Source: a virus. From it: a stretch of DNA of 61,991 nt. This document shows, one piece after another, positions 12,253 through 21,362 of this stretch. Where the stretch lies: the IMG/VR virus record IMGVR_UViG_3300030328_003511, positions 1-61,991 of that record; one strand, written 5' to 3'. The translations under genes and the position numbers were made by a program. Positions within the stretch are counted from its first letter, which is position 1, and every line of letters starts with the position of its first letter. The notes under the pieces were generated by a model, which was not told the DNA's origin, ran no database searches, and was given only the letters and a program-made list of their open reading frames with translations.

Positions 12253-12680
12253 TTTTTCTTAGCTTTAATAAAAGGAAACTTTTGTCCTAGGGCTTCTATC
12301 GGTTTTTTAAACTCATAGTGATTTATAATTTTAAATAATTTTTCTCTTTTACTTACTGAATAAGGTATAAATAATTTTGCTAATTGAAGAGCTTTTTGGT
12401 GAGAGCATCGCCACCTCCATTGATCCTTTTTAGCTAGAGAACCTTTTGGAATTCCTTTAAAATTAATAGAGCCTACTTTAACAATATCATAAAAATTTTT
12501 TATACAATCTAAATCTGCCATAGCTATTTCCATTGCAATATTCCATTTAAGATAAACTTTACCACTTGGTTTTTTACATTTGTATTGCGCATAATTAATA
12601 TTACCTTCTCCATCAAATAATCCTGCAGCGTAAGCAATCATATCTTTGTTATCGTGTGGAAAATTTTTTTTATTTTGCAT
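12249..12680 (-). CDS. LAGLIDADG-type homing endonuclease
   Basis: A 143-residue protein with AYAAGLFDGEGNI at residues 16-28, the LAGLIDADG motif with its catalytic acidic residue, followed by WNIAMEIA and WRWRCSHQKALQL, typical of single-motif enzymes that act as dimers. It is free-standing, directly downstream of the DNA polymerase gene with an 11-base overlap. Such genes spread by cutting alleles that lack them, and the polymerase locus is a common target. Confidence 0.85.
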   Translation of the reverse strand: MQNKKNFPHDNKDMIAYAAGLFDGEGNINYAQYKCKKPSGKVYLKWNIAMEIAMADLDCIKNFYDIVKVGSINFKGIPKGSLAKKDQWRWRCSHQKALQLAKLFIPYSVSKREKLFKIINHYEFKKPIEALGQKFPFIKAKKN

Positions 12681-14541
12681 CTCCCCAACTTTCTCCTAGA
12701 CCATAATCAACTACACTTGGTACTTTAAATTCAATTGCATTTTGCATAATTTTTTGTATTTCTTTTGCATGCTTATCATCTTTAATATTAAAACATAATT
12801 CATCATGTATTTGTAACATTGGTAAGTGCCCAGCTTTATAACAATCCAACATAGATTGTTTTGTTTGGTCTGCAGAGGAACCTTGGATTAATCTATTTAA
12901 AGCTTTATAGGTGTAAGCTCTTTTAATATTATCTTTACCATATTTTGCAACTGCATCTTCATATTTTTCTGCCATATGTAAACCAAAATCTCTTGTTTCC
13001 CACATATCAAATCTGCACTTCCTTCCTTTTTTAGTTCTAATAACTCCTCTATCATCCGCTGCATATTTACATCTATCAGATAATTTTTTAACAAAAGGAA
13101 CCTTCTTGTTATATTTAATAATTAATTCATCTGCTTCTTCCTTGGTAACACCTAAAGAATTAGCTAATTTATTTTTTCCCATTCCATACATCAAACCTAA
13201 ACCAATTGTTTTAGCTTGAGTTCTTTCTATACCTACAAGATCTGCAACTGTTTGGTGGAAGTCTGCACTAGCATTTTGATAAGCAGCTACTAACTCATTA
13301 GATCCTTCATAACCATCCCCAATTGAAGCTGCATAGTGAACCGTCATTCGTGGTTCTTGTTGTGAATAGTCAAAGCTTCCCCATTTATAACCTTCTTCCG
13401 GAATAAATAAGCTACGAATCTTAGGACCAAAATCTTTGTTTCTAGCTGGAACCTGTTGTAAATTTGGATTACTCATACTTAATCTACCCGATACTGTTCC
13501 TCCATTGTCTCCTCTTAATTGATTTATCTCCCCATGTATTCTCCCATTTATTTGGTATTTCATAATAGAGGCTAAAAAAGTTCCATGAAATTTATTGACC
13601 TCTCTTGCTTGAACAATAAGTTGTGCTATCTTGTTTTTATTATTAATCAACCAATTTTGAGTAAAGGAAGGTTCTTTTGTTTTTTCAGTACGTGGGTATT
13701 CTAGCTTCAACTTATCAAAAGCTTTGGCAATCTGGCGTGGGGCCCAAATGTCTATGTTTATTCCTGCTTCTTTTTTTATGGCCGATAGTAATCCTTTTTC
13801 TTGGTGCATCATTTCTTTTTGTAATTCTTGAGCTTTTTCCACTTGCACTCTTACTCCTCTTTGGCGCATTTTAATTAGCATCGGAAGTAGTTGTTGTTCC
13901 ATTTCCCAAACAGTAGTTAAACTTTGGGTTATTATTTCTTGTTTAAATCTTTGCCATAATTTTAAAGTTAATTCTGCATCTTGTTCTGCATAATATCCAA
14001 CATGCTCTGCGGGTAGTTTCCACATTTCTGCTTTAGGATCTATGCCATGAGCTGCAGCCGCTTCTCTTAATTCTGTTTCAGCTTTTATTTCATTTAAGTA
14101 ATCAATTGATAATGCATTTAATGAATATGAAAATCTATTCTCATCTACTAATGCTGCCGCTATCATTGTATCAACTATCTCTCCATTTACTTTTATTCCC
14201 GATGCTTCTAGCCAACCAACATCATACTGTGCATTGTGAAATATTTTTGTAGAAGGAAGTGCGCATACATCTTTCATATATTTTTTTACTTGTTGAGGTA
14301 TCATATTACCACCACCTAAATGTCCAAAAGGAAAATAACCTTTCCATCCCTCAACAGCTACTGCAAATCCTACAATCTCTCCTTTACCTAAAGCCCATCC
14401 AGCCCCAAGTTTTTGATTAATACCATCATCCCTAGTTTCTAAGTCAATAGCTATTTCTTTATAACTAGATAAATCTTTATATTCACTAGGTGTATTCCAC
14501 ATAGATTTTTTAAATGTTAATGTAAGTTGAAGACCGTTCAT
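12670..14541 (-). CDS. polA: Family A DNA polymerase with 3 prime-5 prime exonuclease
   Basis: A 623-residue replicative polymerase. The exonuclease domain shows IDLET (Asp33, Glu35), HNAQYDVGW (about 102-110) and YAEQDAE (184-190). The polymerase domain shows motif A SFDYSQQEPR (Asp391), motif B RTQAKTIGLGLMYG (440-453) and motif C QIHDEL (577-582). The residue matching E. coli Pol I Phe762 is Leu448, a state frequent in marine phage polymerases. There is no 5 prime nuclease domain, as in other phage enzymes. It follows the replication genes and overlaps the homing endonuclease. A GC-richer word (13349-13356) lies inside. Confidence 0.95.
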   Translation of the reverse strand: MNGLQLTLTFKKSMWNTPSEYKDLSSYKEIAIDLETRDDGINQKLGAGWALGKGEIVGFAVAVEGWKGYFPFGHLGGGNMIPQQVKKYMKDVCALPSTKIFHNAQYDVGWLEASGIKVNGEIVDTMIAAALVDENRFSYSLNALSIDYLNEIKAETELREAAAAHGIDPKAEMWKLPAEHVGYYAEQDAELTLKLWQRFKQEIITQSLTTVWEMEQQLLPMLIKMRQRGVRVQVEKAQELQKEMMHQEKGLLSAIKKEAGINIDIWAPRQIAKAFDKLKLEYPRTEKTKEPSFTQNWLINNKNKIAQLIVQAREVNKFHGTFLASIMKYQINGRIHGEINQLRGDNGGTVSGRLSMSNPNLQQVPARNKDFGPKIRSLFIPEEGYKWGSFDYSQQEPRMTVHYAASIGDGYEGSNELVAAYQNASADFHQTVADLVGIERTQAKTIGLGLMYGMGKNKLANSLGVTKEEADELIIKYNKKVPFVKKLSDRCKYAADDRGVIRTKKGRKCRFDMWETRDFGLHMAEKYEDAVAKYGKDNIKRAYTYKALNRLIQGSSADQTKQSMLDCYKAGHLPMLQIHDELCFNIKDDKHAKEIQKIMQNAIEFKVPSVVDYGLGESWGDAK

Positions 14542-15137
14542 TATATACTTTTAATATTATTAGTATTAAAAGCAACACTTATTCTTTCTACCTCTGATTT
14601 AAAAGGAGCAACCGTATGTTCTAAACCTGCAGGAAATATATAGATATCTCCTTCTCTTGGAAATTCACCGTGAGAACCTATAAAATAGGAAGGCTTATAA
14701 GATAATAGATTAAAGGTTATAGATCCCGGGCCAGCATCATTTCCCATAAATTTGTTTTGTTCTTCTTGTAGTTCTTTAGGTACATTTAAATATATAACTC
14801 CAGAGAACACACATTTAGAGTGAGTGTGTAAAGGATTAAAGTCTCCTTTCTTCATATAATTAACCCATGCATCATTTATACCTTGTTTCTTACATTGTTG
14901 GTTATAAAACCTTGAATAACCATCATAAAACAAATCAAAAGTGTTTTTTAAAATACAATTTAACTTTGCCCGATCTATTGAATATTCATTATATATATGA
15001 CCTGCTAAGTCATGTCTTTTACTATTCTTTTGATCCTTACTACATAAAGATTTTATATCCTCTATTTCTTTTTGAGATAATTTTGCTTTAAACAGAATAG
15101 GACCAAAGGGTAATACTTTATATGAGTTACTTATCAT
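14541..15137 (-). CDS. 2OG-Fe(II) oxygenase-like protein (HxH type)
   Basis: A 198-residue protein with FNPLHTHSKCVFSGVIYLNVP, then DIYIFPAGLEHTVAPF and ERISVAFNTN. This is the putative 2OG-Fe(II) oxygenase pattern: paired His, a distal His after FP, and a C-terminal Arg in RISVAFN. It lies between DUF3310 and the polymerase, so its substrate could be a nucleotide, DNA or a host protein; none can be named. Confidence 0.8.
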   Translation of the reverse strand: MISNSYKVLPFGPILFKAKLSQKEIEDIKSLCSKDQKNSKRHDLAGHIYNEYSIDRAKLNCILKNTFDLFYDGYSRFYNQQCKKQGINDAWVNYMKKGDFNPLHTHSKCVFSGVIYLNVPKELQEEQNKFMGNDAGPGSITFNLLSYKPSYFIGSHGEFPREGDIYIFPAGLEHTVAPFKSEVERISVAFNTNNIKSI

Positions 15138-15366
15138 CTTTTATTTTTAAAATTTCTAGTTGGCAGTAGTGAATTATTTTTTCCAAATCTTCTATTTTAT
15201 TTTTAAATAAATATCTACAAACATACTTCACAACATTTCCTTGAAAGAAAGATAAGTTATTTTTACTTATAAATTCATAGGGCTGAATTTTAAAATTTTT
15301 ATAATGGTTTCCTCCGATTTGTTTATCTTGCGGAAAAGCATCTTCAAGTAAGTCTTTATTTGTCAT
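15127..15366 (-). CDS. DUF3310 family protein
   Basis: A 79-residue protein with QIGGNHYKNFKIQPYEFI and GNVVKYVCRYLFKNKIEDL, the complete signature of the DUF3310 (SaV-like) family, sometimes described as nucleotide-kinase related. It is common beside phage replication genes. It overlaps both neighbours by 11 bases. Confidence 0.85.
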   Translation of the reverse strand: MTNKDLLEDAFPQDKQIGGNHYKNFKIQPYEFISKNNLSFFQGNVVKYVCRYLFKNKIEDLEKIIHYCQLEILKIKDDK

Positions 15367-16999
15367 TTTTCTCCTGTATATAAACTAAATAATCTTGTCC
15401 AATAGGATAGTTAAACTTATAGTCACTTCTTAATAAATGTAAAGTTTTTCTTGCTCTAGTTACCCCAGTGTACCAAACCTTACGTTCATCACTTTTTTCC
15501 TGTTTATTTTTTTTAGAGTAATCAGATGGATAGTTACCTTTACTATAAAGAACCACATGGTTTGCTTCTCCACCTTTAACAGAATGTATTGTATCAATGG
15601 TTACTAAAGGTTCTTTATCTAATTCTTTTTGTCCATACCTCCTAAGTAATCTTATAAAGTGTCTTACTTGTTTAGGTTTAAAATTTCTTCTTAATATCCA
15701 AAACCAAGGTTTTTGTTTTTGATTATTTTCTAATGTTAATCCACACCATTCTTTTAAATCTTTAAAATTATATTCTTTAAAATCGGGTTCACTTCTCCAA
15801 AACTTATCTGCTCTATATCCGGGATCTTCTAATTCTCTAATATACTTATACATATTCTTTGCTGCTTTCTTATCTAGCTTTTTACCTTTAGTTATTGCCG
15901 TCCATGCTTTAATTGCTTCCCATTGTTTTTGATCAAAACATTTAGTACCTTTATTATCCTTGTAATAAAGGCCAGCATCTTTAGCTAACATTCTTAATTC
16001 ATTAACAGTTTCATTAATGCGTCCTAGGATGTACCAATCTTCTTTAAATGTTTCAAAAGGTATTTCTTTAAAAGATAAATAAGCTTTAACATAACCTTTA
16101 GTACCTCCCGGTAAATATTCTTTTTCTTCACTATCACTAATACCTCTTCTAATTACTTGAGAGAAACGATGTATAGCTTCTCCAAATCTTTGAGTCTTTC
16201 TTAATTTTACTTTACGTCCTGGAAAAAAAGTTGTGAAGTATTTTGGATCTGCTCCATTCCATTTATATATTGCTTGATCGTCATCCCCGGCTAGATATAT
16301 TCTTTTAACTTTAGAAGCCATCTTATATATAACCGACCATTGAAGAGGAGTGCAATCTTGAGCTTCATCTAATATTAAAACTTTAAGTGAAGGAAAGTCT
16401 ATTTCTGTTATAGCTCTTTCAATCATATCATCAAAATCTATAAATGATCTTTCTCCCCCTCCACTTTTATAATGTTCATATGTACTAATCTTTCTAAGAA
16501 ATACAGTTAGAGAATCTCTTTTATAGCTTTCTCTTTTGTAAGCATCTGCTGGAGGAATTAATAAATTTCTTGCTTTACTATATACACCAAGCGACCAGTC
16601 CTTATACATAAAGTTATCATCAGCTAATCTCTTGTCACTTGTTTTAATTACTTTTGTTTTTAACGCAAAATCTATTGTACAATCTTTAGGATCAAATACT
16701 TCTTCTGGAAAGTATCTTCGACAATAAGTGTGTAGAGTTTTAAATCTTGAAAAGTCATCGGTAGTGTAATTGGGAAAAGATTCCATAGCTCTTCTAACTG
16801 CAGTATTAACTGCTTTGTTAGTAAAAGATAGATAAGCTATATCTTGAGGCTTTATACCTTTTCTTAAATAACTTTTTAAAACTTTTTCAATTAAAGTATA
16901 AGTTTTCCCAGTTCCAGGAGGCCCAAATATTTTTACTGTTTTATGGTATAGCTCCTTTAATATCTTAAGTTCTGAACTTTCCTGTGTGGAATTCTTCAT
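15356..16999 (-). CDS. UvrD/Rep-like superfamily 1 DNA helicase
   Basis: A 547-residue helicase. Walker A is GPPGTGKT (26-33), motif Ia is SFTNKAV, motif II is LDEAQDCTPLQW, motif III is GDDDQAIYKWNGA, motif V is TIHSVKGGEANHVV and motif VI is WYTGVTRAR. This is the full SF1A set, with no nuclease domain. It overlaps the primase gene by 35 bases and is probably the replicative or repair helicase, as no DnaB/gp4-type helicase is visible. Confidence 0.9.
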   Translation of the reverse strand: MKNSTQESSELKILKELYHKTVKIFGPPGTGKTYTLIEKVLKSYLRKGIKPQDIAYLSFTNKAVNTAVRRAMESFPNYTTDDFSRFKTLHTYCRRYFPEEVFDPKDCTIDFALKTKVIKTSDKRLADDNFMYKDWSLGVYSKARNLLIPPADAYKRESYKRDSLTVFLRKISTYEHYKSGGGERSFIDFDDMIERAITEIDFPSLKVLILDEAQDCTPLQWSVIYKMASKVKRIYLAGDDDQAIYKWNGADPKYFTTFFPGRKVKLRKTQRFGEAIHRFSQVIRRGISDSEEKEYLPGGTKGYVKAYLSFKEIPFETFKEDWYILGRINETVNELRMLAKDAGLYYKDNKGTKCFDQKQWEAIKAWTAITKGKKLDKKAAKNMYKYIRELEDPGYRADKFWRSEPDFKEYNFKDLKEWCGLTLENNQKQKPWFWILRRNFKPKQVRHFIRLLRRYGQKELDKEPLVTIDTIHSVKGGEANHVVLYSKGNYPSDYSKKNKQEKSDERKVWYTGVTRARKTLHLLRSDYKFNYPIGQDYLVYIQEKNDK

Positions 17000-18521
17000 C
17001 CATCTCCGATACTGTTTTCTTTTTGTCTTTTATTTTTATAACTTTTTTATAATCTACAAACTTAGGCATTTCAACAGACCAAACATTTTTAACTCCTTCG
17101 TGATAATCTATTCTTTCACAACCTAATAAGTGCATTGCTTCAGCAGCGCTTTTAAATGTTTTGTCATTACCTAAAAATTTTTCAAATGTAATTTTTTTAA
17201 AATAACAAACATTTGTTTTAGAATCTAACACTACATAGTTATCTTGCAGCTTTTCAAAATCATCCTCTTCAATATGACTCTCAAAGAATTTTTTAAGGAA
17301 GTTATATTTCTCTTCCCCTAAAGTATCTTCAAATTTCATTTTCTCATTCTCAACTGCTTTCTTAACCATTGTAGACATAAGCATTTCAAATGGAGAAGCT
17401 CCAGACCTTGGTCGTGGTAAAGTTATCCAATATATTCCATATCTTAAAAGTTTAACTCTAAATGATTTTTCATCTTTCATATCTTCTGGGCCAATAACAA
17501 TTTTTTCTCCTTGAAACGAAAATGAATATTCAATTGATTTTGTACTTCTAATAAATTCAATATCTTCAAAGTCATCAATTAAATCTGGAACTTGAGATCC
17601 TATTCCTAACTTTCTAAACTTACATAAATCTTTATTACATATAGGTGTAATAGCTCCTAGCTTAGGTGGACATTTATAATTATAATCTTTTTTAATTACA
17701 GATTTAGCTACAGAGTTTTCTACTTCTCTAGGATCCATTGGTGTAACAAAAATTTCTTGATTTCTTTTTTGAAGGATTGTTCTCATTTCTTCAATATTAA
17801 TTTTGCCATCAGACTTTTTCATTTCAAGAACACCAACATTATAAAGTAAATCATTTCTATGATTGCCCGACCATTTATCCATAATCATTTTTTGAACACA
17901 TGGAGGATAATGTTTCCAATCTTCTTCGGGCTCATATTCTTTTACTTTAATATTTTGTAATTGTTCTAAAGATAAAGTTTTACTTTTAATCATTTCTATA
18001 AAAGAACCAATCATTACTGGAGTGTTGGTTTCATTATAAGCAAACTCAGTTGTAGCATTCATATTAAAGTAAGGCATGTTCATACACTTATTCATAGGAA
18101 ACACTTCTAATGCTTGAAAGAAATTTTTATTCCATTCATTTAATTTTTTTAATACTTCTTTTACAGGATACCAATTATCTAAAAATAAAAATAAATGTAA
18201 TCCACCGGATTTTGATCTAACTGGAACTAATGGTAATCGATTATCTCTAAGTATGTTTATTACTTTCTTTTGTGAATAGTCTTTGTAGCTTTGTGGATCT
18301 ATATCTATACAACCCCACTTACATACATCACCCTTCTCGGGTTTGATGCCGATACGTTTCTTACCTTCTAAATGTTCCTTCCATATTTCAAGAGTAACTG
18401 GTTCGTGAACCGTGATTGTTTGGCCAACCGTCTTTCCCCGTTCATCTACCTCTCCGGTGAGAGAGGTAGTAATGAACAGTTCAGAATTACCCTCAAAAAT
18501 TTTTAAGAGCTCCTGTTCCAT
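16965..18521 (-). CDS. AEP-superfamily DNA primase/polymerase
   Basis: A 518-residue protein. The N-terminal half has WGCIDIDPQSY (about 69-79), carrying the DxD metal site, and VRSKSGGLHLFLFLD (about 101-115), carrying the SxH motif, which identify an archaeo-eukaryotic type primase core. The middle has a probable zinc site (CPPKLG...ICNKDLCKFRKLGIG). The C-terminal part is unassigned. Residues near 18-40 lie in a GC-richer insert with a palindrome and hairpin (18400-18469). With no TOPRIM primase present, this is the likely primer maker. Confidence 0.8.
   Translation of the reverse strand: MEQELLKIFEGNSELFITTSLTGEVDERGKTVGQTITVHEPVTLEIWKEHLEGKKRIGIKPEKGDVCKWGCIDIDPQSYKDYSQKKVINILRDNRLPLVPVRSKSGGLHLFLFLDNWYPVKEVLKKLNEWNKNFFQALEVFPMNKCMNMPYFNMNATTEFAYNETNTPVMIGSFIEMIKSKTLSLEQLQNIKVKEYEPEEDWKHYPPCVQKMIMDKWSGNHRNDLLYNVGVLEMKKSDGKINIEEMRTILQKRNQEIFVTPMDPREVENSVAKSVIKKDYNYKCPPKLGAITPICNKDLCKFRKLGIGSQVPDLIDDFEDIEFIRSTKSIEYSFSFQGEKIVIGPEDMKDEKSFRVKLLRYGIYWITLPRPRSGASPFEMLMSTMVKKAVENEKMKFEDTLGEEKYNFLKKFFESHIEEDDFEKLQDNYVVLDSKTNVCYFKKITFEKFLGNDKTFKSAAEAMHLLGCERIDYHEGVKNVWSVEMPKFVDYKKVIKIKDKKKTVSEMDEEFHTGKFRT
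18400..18469. repeat. Composite palindromic element inside the primase gene
   Basis: GGTTCGTGAACC (18400-18411) is followed about 35 bases later by a perfect 9-bp hairpin CTACCTCTC...GAGAGGTAG (18446-18454 with 18461-18469). The layout matches 2264-2325 in the nuclease gene. Confidence 0.45.
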
Positions 18522-18524
18522 AAT

Positions 18525-19334
18525 TTAAAACGGAACAGATTCTTTATTATTATTTCCTTGAGCTTGATTCTCTGCAGTAAAGTCAACTTTACCAAAGATA
18601 TCACTCTTCATGGCACTCTTATAAAAGCCTTGAGTAGTTTCTAAACATTTAAGATGTTCGTTAGTGTTTAAAAATTTATCAAACTCTACTACCCAACCAT
18701 ACCAAGAATTTTGTGAATTAGATTCTTTGGTAGTAGTTAGTCTATATGCAGAAGACCAAGATGGTGGATTAAACATTCCATTTTTACCTTGGACTCTTCT
18801 AGACATAATCATAGAGTTCCATGTTTTAGACTTTTTCTTTTGAGTGGATTTCATAGCAATCAATGCTTGTTCAATTGGATTATACTCTTCATCCAAAATG
18901 AAAACAAAATGATTTCCAGTATCTTCAACATAGTTACCATTCTTTAGTCTATCTTTATTGTCTGCACCTCTAGTAGTTTCAGACATGATAGCTGGATCAG
19001 TATGAATACCTACTGGTCTTCCCGGACTGTCCCCTTTGTCTTTCCACTCATTAAAAGTGTTTATATAAAGACAAGGTACTACTATTAGTCCTTGTTTACC
19101 TTTCCAAACTTTACCAGATGTTTCACTCCATATGTCTCCTTGCTTTGCAGTCTCAACATACTTACCATCAGTCTCATCCAATACTGGAGAGTTAGCGTAA
19201 AGTATTTTTAGGATTGGTAGTTTTTGATCTCGAGCTGTTACAAACTCTTGACCTTGACCCGCCATCTGCTCTAAATTAATTGCAGTAGGAAGGTTGTCTT
19301 TTTTGGTTGTCATTGCTTTTTTTTCTATTTGCAT
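18525..19334 (-). CDS. Probable single-stranded DNA-binding protein
   Basis: A 269-residue protein. After a flexible start it is beta-rich with aromatic residues, and it ends NNNKESVPF, which resembles the acidic DxxIPF tip of SSB proteins. Proteins of this kind regularly lie between primase and the coiled-coil gene in marine phages and are often annotated as ssDNA-binding. I assign it from position, composition and tail; no OB-fold signature can be proven by eye. GAAGGAAT precedes the ATG. Confidence 0.55.
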   Translation of the reverse strand: MQIEKKAMTTKKDNLPTAINLEQMAGQGQEFVTARDQKLPILKILYANSPVLDETDGKYVETAKQGDIWSETSGKVWKGKQGLIVVPCLYINTFNEWKDKGDSPGRPVGIHTDPAIMSETTRGADNKDRLKNGNYVEDTGNHFVFILDEEYNPIEQALIAMKSTQKKKSKTWNSMIMSRRVQGKNGMFNPPSWSSAYRLTTTKESNSQNSWYGWVVEFDKFLNTNEHLKCLETTQGFYKSAMKSDIFGKVDFTAENQAQGNNNKESVPF

Positions 19335-19336
19335 GA

Positions 19337-19882
19337 TTATTCCTTCGTGGTTATTTTAGTTTTACTTGCAACATAAGTTCCAAACAGTTCAACAGGTACA
19401 TCTTTTCCAAGATCTTGAATTTGTTCTCTAACAAATCCTCTAAGACTACTTGGATGCACAGATGTTTTTTGTTGTACTGCAAGTCCCTTCTGCTTCAGCT
19501 CTTCTACAAGTGCTTTAGCTTCATTGTCTTGCTTCATTCCAAATTCCATAGATACTTGGTTTTTAATCAAATCTCCATGGCCATTTTCCCTAAGCCAGTC
19601 AAAAGCTTCTTCACTTTTAGAGGCCGGTATTCTAGCTGAATAGAATGGCTTAACTTCGACAGACGAACCGTCTGCTAATTTAAGCATCGAGATACCAGCT
19701 TGTTGCATTAAGTTTGGAATTGTTTGCTCAGAAAGAGTAGTTTCAACTTCTTTTAACTTTTTTAGTTCTTCTTCAGCCGTTGATATTTTTTTCTGAGTTT
19801 CCAATAACTTATTGCAAGATTTGGCAATGTCTGATGACATGCCAGTATCTACCGTTACGATAGATTCTGCTTCTAAGTCCAT
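19337..19882 (-). CDS. Conserved phage coiled-coil protein, 181 aa
   Basis: Residues 20-60 form a likely coiled coil (LLETQKKISTAEEELKKLK). The C-terminal part reads ADGSSVEVKPFYSARIP, then HGDLIKNQVSMEFGMKQDNEA and SSLRGFVREQ, a pattern seen in marine phage proteins beside SSB-like genes. It is probably a replication or recombination accessory factor. It is the first gene of the leftward replication operon, with ACAAGGAGG in front. Confidence 0.7.
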   Translation of the reverse strand: MDLEAESIVTVDTGMSSDIAKSCNKLLETQKKISTAEEELKKLKEVETTLSEQTIPNLMQQAGISMLKLADGSSVEVKPFYSARIPASKSEEAFDWLRENGHGDLIKNQVSMEFGMKQDNEAKALVEELKQKGLAVQQKTSVHPSSLRGFVREQIQDLGKDVPVELFGTYVASKTKITTKE

Positions 19883-19919
19883 AAGAACCTCCTTGTGTCA
19901 GAATCAATATATTATTTAT

Positions 19920-19948
19920 TTGATATTTGCAAACAAATAATTTAAATA
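19920..19948 (+). promoter_or_regulatory. Promoter for the divergent SNF2 gene
   Basis: TTGATA (19920-19925), a 17-base spacer, TAAATA (19943-19948) on the plus strand. A leftward promoter overlapping the same AT-rich gap (TTTGCA, 16 bases, TATATT) is also possible. Transcription would begin at or next to the GTG start at 19956. Confidence 0.5.
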
Positions 19949-19955
19949 ATTCTTC

Positions 19956-21362
19956 GTGTATAATTATAAAACAAAACCGTTTAAACATCAAAGACAATCA
20001 CTAATTGAAGGGGCTAAACCTTACAATTTTGCCTATTTTATGGAAATGGGAACTGGTAAAACTAAGGTGGCTATTGATAATGCTGCTTATTTATTCCAAG
20101 CTAAAAGAATTGATTTTGCATTTGTTGTTGCTCCTAATTCAGTTTATCAAAATTGGAAAAAAGAAATTGACTTTCATTGTCCAGAAAAAACTAACATTTA
20201 TATTTGGAAGGTTACTAAAGATAAGGAATTTAAATATGAGCCCGACAAACTAACCTTTATTTTAATGAATGTTGAAGCTTTATCTCATGCATCTGGTAAA
20301 AAATGGCTTGAGAAGAAACTATCAGTGCACGGTATGAGAAGTCTATTTATATTAGACGAAAGTACATCTATTAAAAATTTAAGAGCTTCTAGAACTAAAG
20401 CTTTAATTAAATTAGGTCAATTAGCTAGATATAGAAGAATATTAACTGGATCCCCTATAACTAAATCACCTTTAGATTTATTTTCTCAATGTGCTTTTTT
20501 AGATAAAAAATTATTAGGGTATGATAGTTTTACAGTTTTTAAATCTAGGTATGCAGTTATGTATAGTATTGAAAGAGGTGGATATAATATACAAATTCCT
20601 AAATACTATATTAATTTAGAAGAGCTTGAATATAAACTAAAAAATTTTTCCTATAGGGTTCGCAAAAAAGATTGTTTGGATTTGCCTCCCAAGATGCATA
20701 TAAAAAGAGAGATAGAATTACCTTTGGAACAAAGAGAGGCTTATGAAAAGTTAAAAGCTTCTGCATTAATTATACTTAAAAACGATGAAGTATCTTACAA
20801 TAATAAACTAACTGAATTATTAAAACTCCAACAAGTAGCAAATGGGTTTGTTAAAACAAACGATGGAAAAATTATTGATTTTAAAACAAATGCAAAACTA
20901 AAAGAATTAATGAGTATATTGGAGGAGAGTGAAGACAAGTGTATTATATGGGCTAACTATGTACATAATATAGAAACTATTAAAAAGAAATTAGAGGAGA
21001 CTTATGGAACAGATTCGGTGGTTTCGATTTACGGAAAAGATTCTGTTGAAGTACGTAACCGGGCTGTTGAAAGTTTTCAATCTGATGATAGATGTCGTTT
21101 CCTCATTGGGAATCCTACTGTTGGTGGTTATGGTCTCACCCTTACTGCTGCTAAGTATGTTATATATTTTAGTAATTCTTATAACTTGGAAGTCCGTCAA
21201 CAAAGCGAAGATCGTGCTCATAGATATGGTCAAACTTCTCAAGTCACATACATAGATTTAATTGCAAGGGATACTATTGATGAAATGGTATTATATAATT
21301 TAGAAAATAAACTTAAGCTTTCTGCTCAGACTCTTGGGGAACAGGTTCAGAAGTGGTTTTAG
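19956..21362 (+). CDS. SNF2-family (SF2) DNA helicase/translocase
   Basis: A 468-residue protein. FKHQRQSLIEG is the Q-like motif, MEMGTGKTKVAI the Walker A (about 29-40), FILDESTSIKN motif II, LTGSPI motif III, and GYGLTLTAAKYVIYFSN with EDRAHRYGQ motifs V and VI, as in SNF2/RapA-type translocases. The start is a GTG at 19956 without a ribosome-binding site, only about 8 bases from the -10 box, so the mRNA may be leaderless. It is the only large rightward gene; its end overlaps the nuclease gene by 50 bases on the opposite strand. Confidence 0.9.
   Translation: MYNYKTKPFKHQRQSLIEGAKPYNFAYFMEMGTGKTKVAIDNAAYLFQAKRIDFAFVVAPNSVYQNWKKEIDFHCPEKTNIYIWKVTKDKEFKYEPDKLTFILMNVEALSHASGKKWLEKKLSVHGMRSLFILDESTSIKNLRASRTKALIKLGQLARYRRILTGSPITKSPLDLFSQCAFLDKKLLGYDSFTVFKSRYAVMYSIERGGYNIQIPKYYINLEELEYKLKNFSYRVRKKDCLDLPPKMHIKREIELPLEQREAYEKLKASALIILKNDEVSYNNKLTELLKLQQVANGFVKTNDGKIIDFKTNAKLKELMSILEESEDKCIIWANYVHNIETIKKKLEETYGTDSVVSIYGKDSVEVRNRAVESFQSDDRCRFLIGNPTVGGYGLTLTAAKYVIYFSNSYNLEVRQQSEDRAHRYGQTSQVTYIDLIARDTIDEMVLYNLENKLKLSAQTLGEQVQKWF

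Noticed and set aside
12897-13094. Minus-strand frame within the DNA polymerase gene
   Set aside because: It is an out-of-frame shadow of the conserved polymerase motifs.
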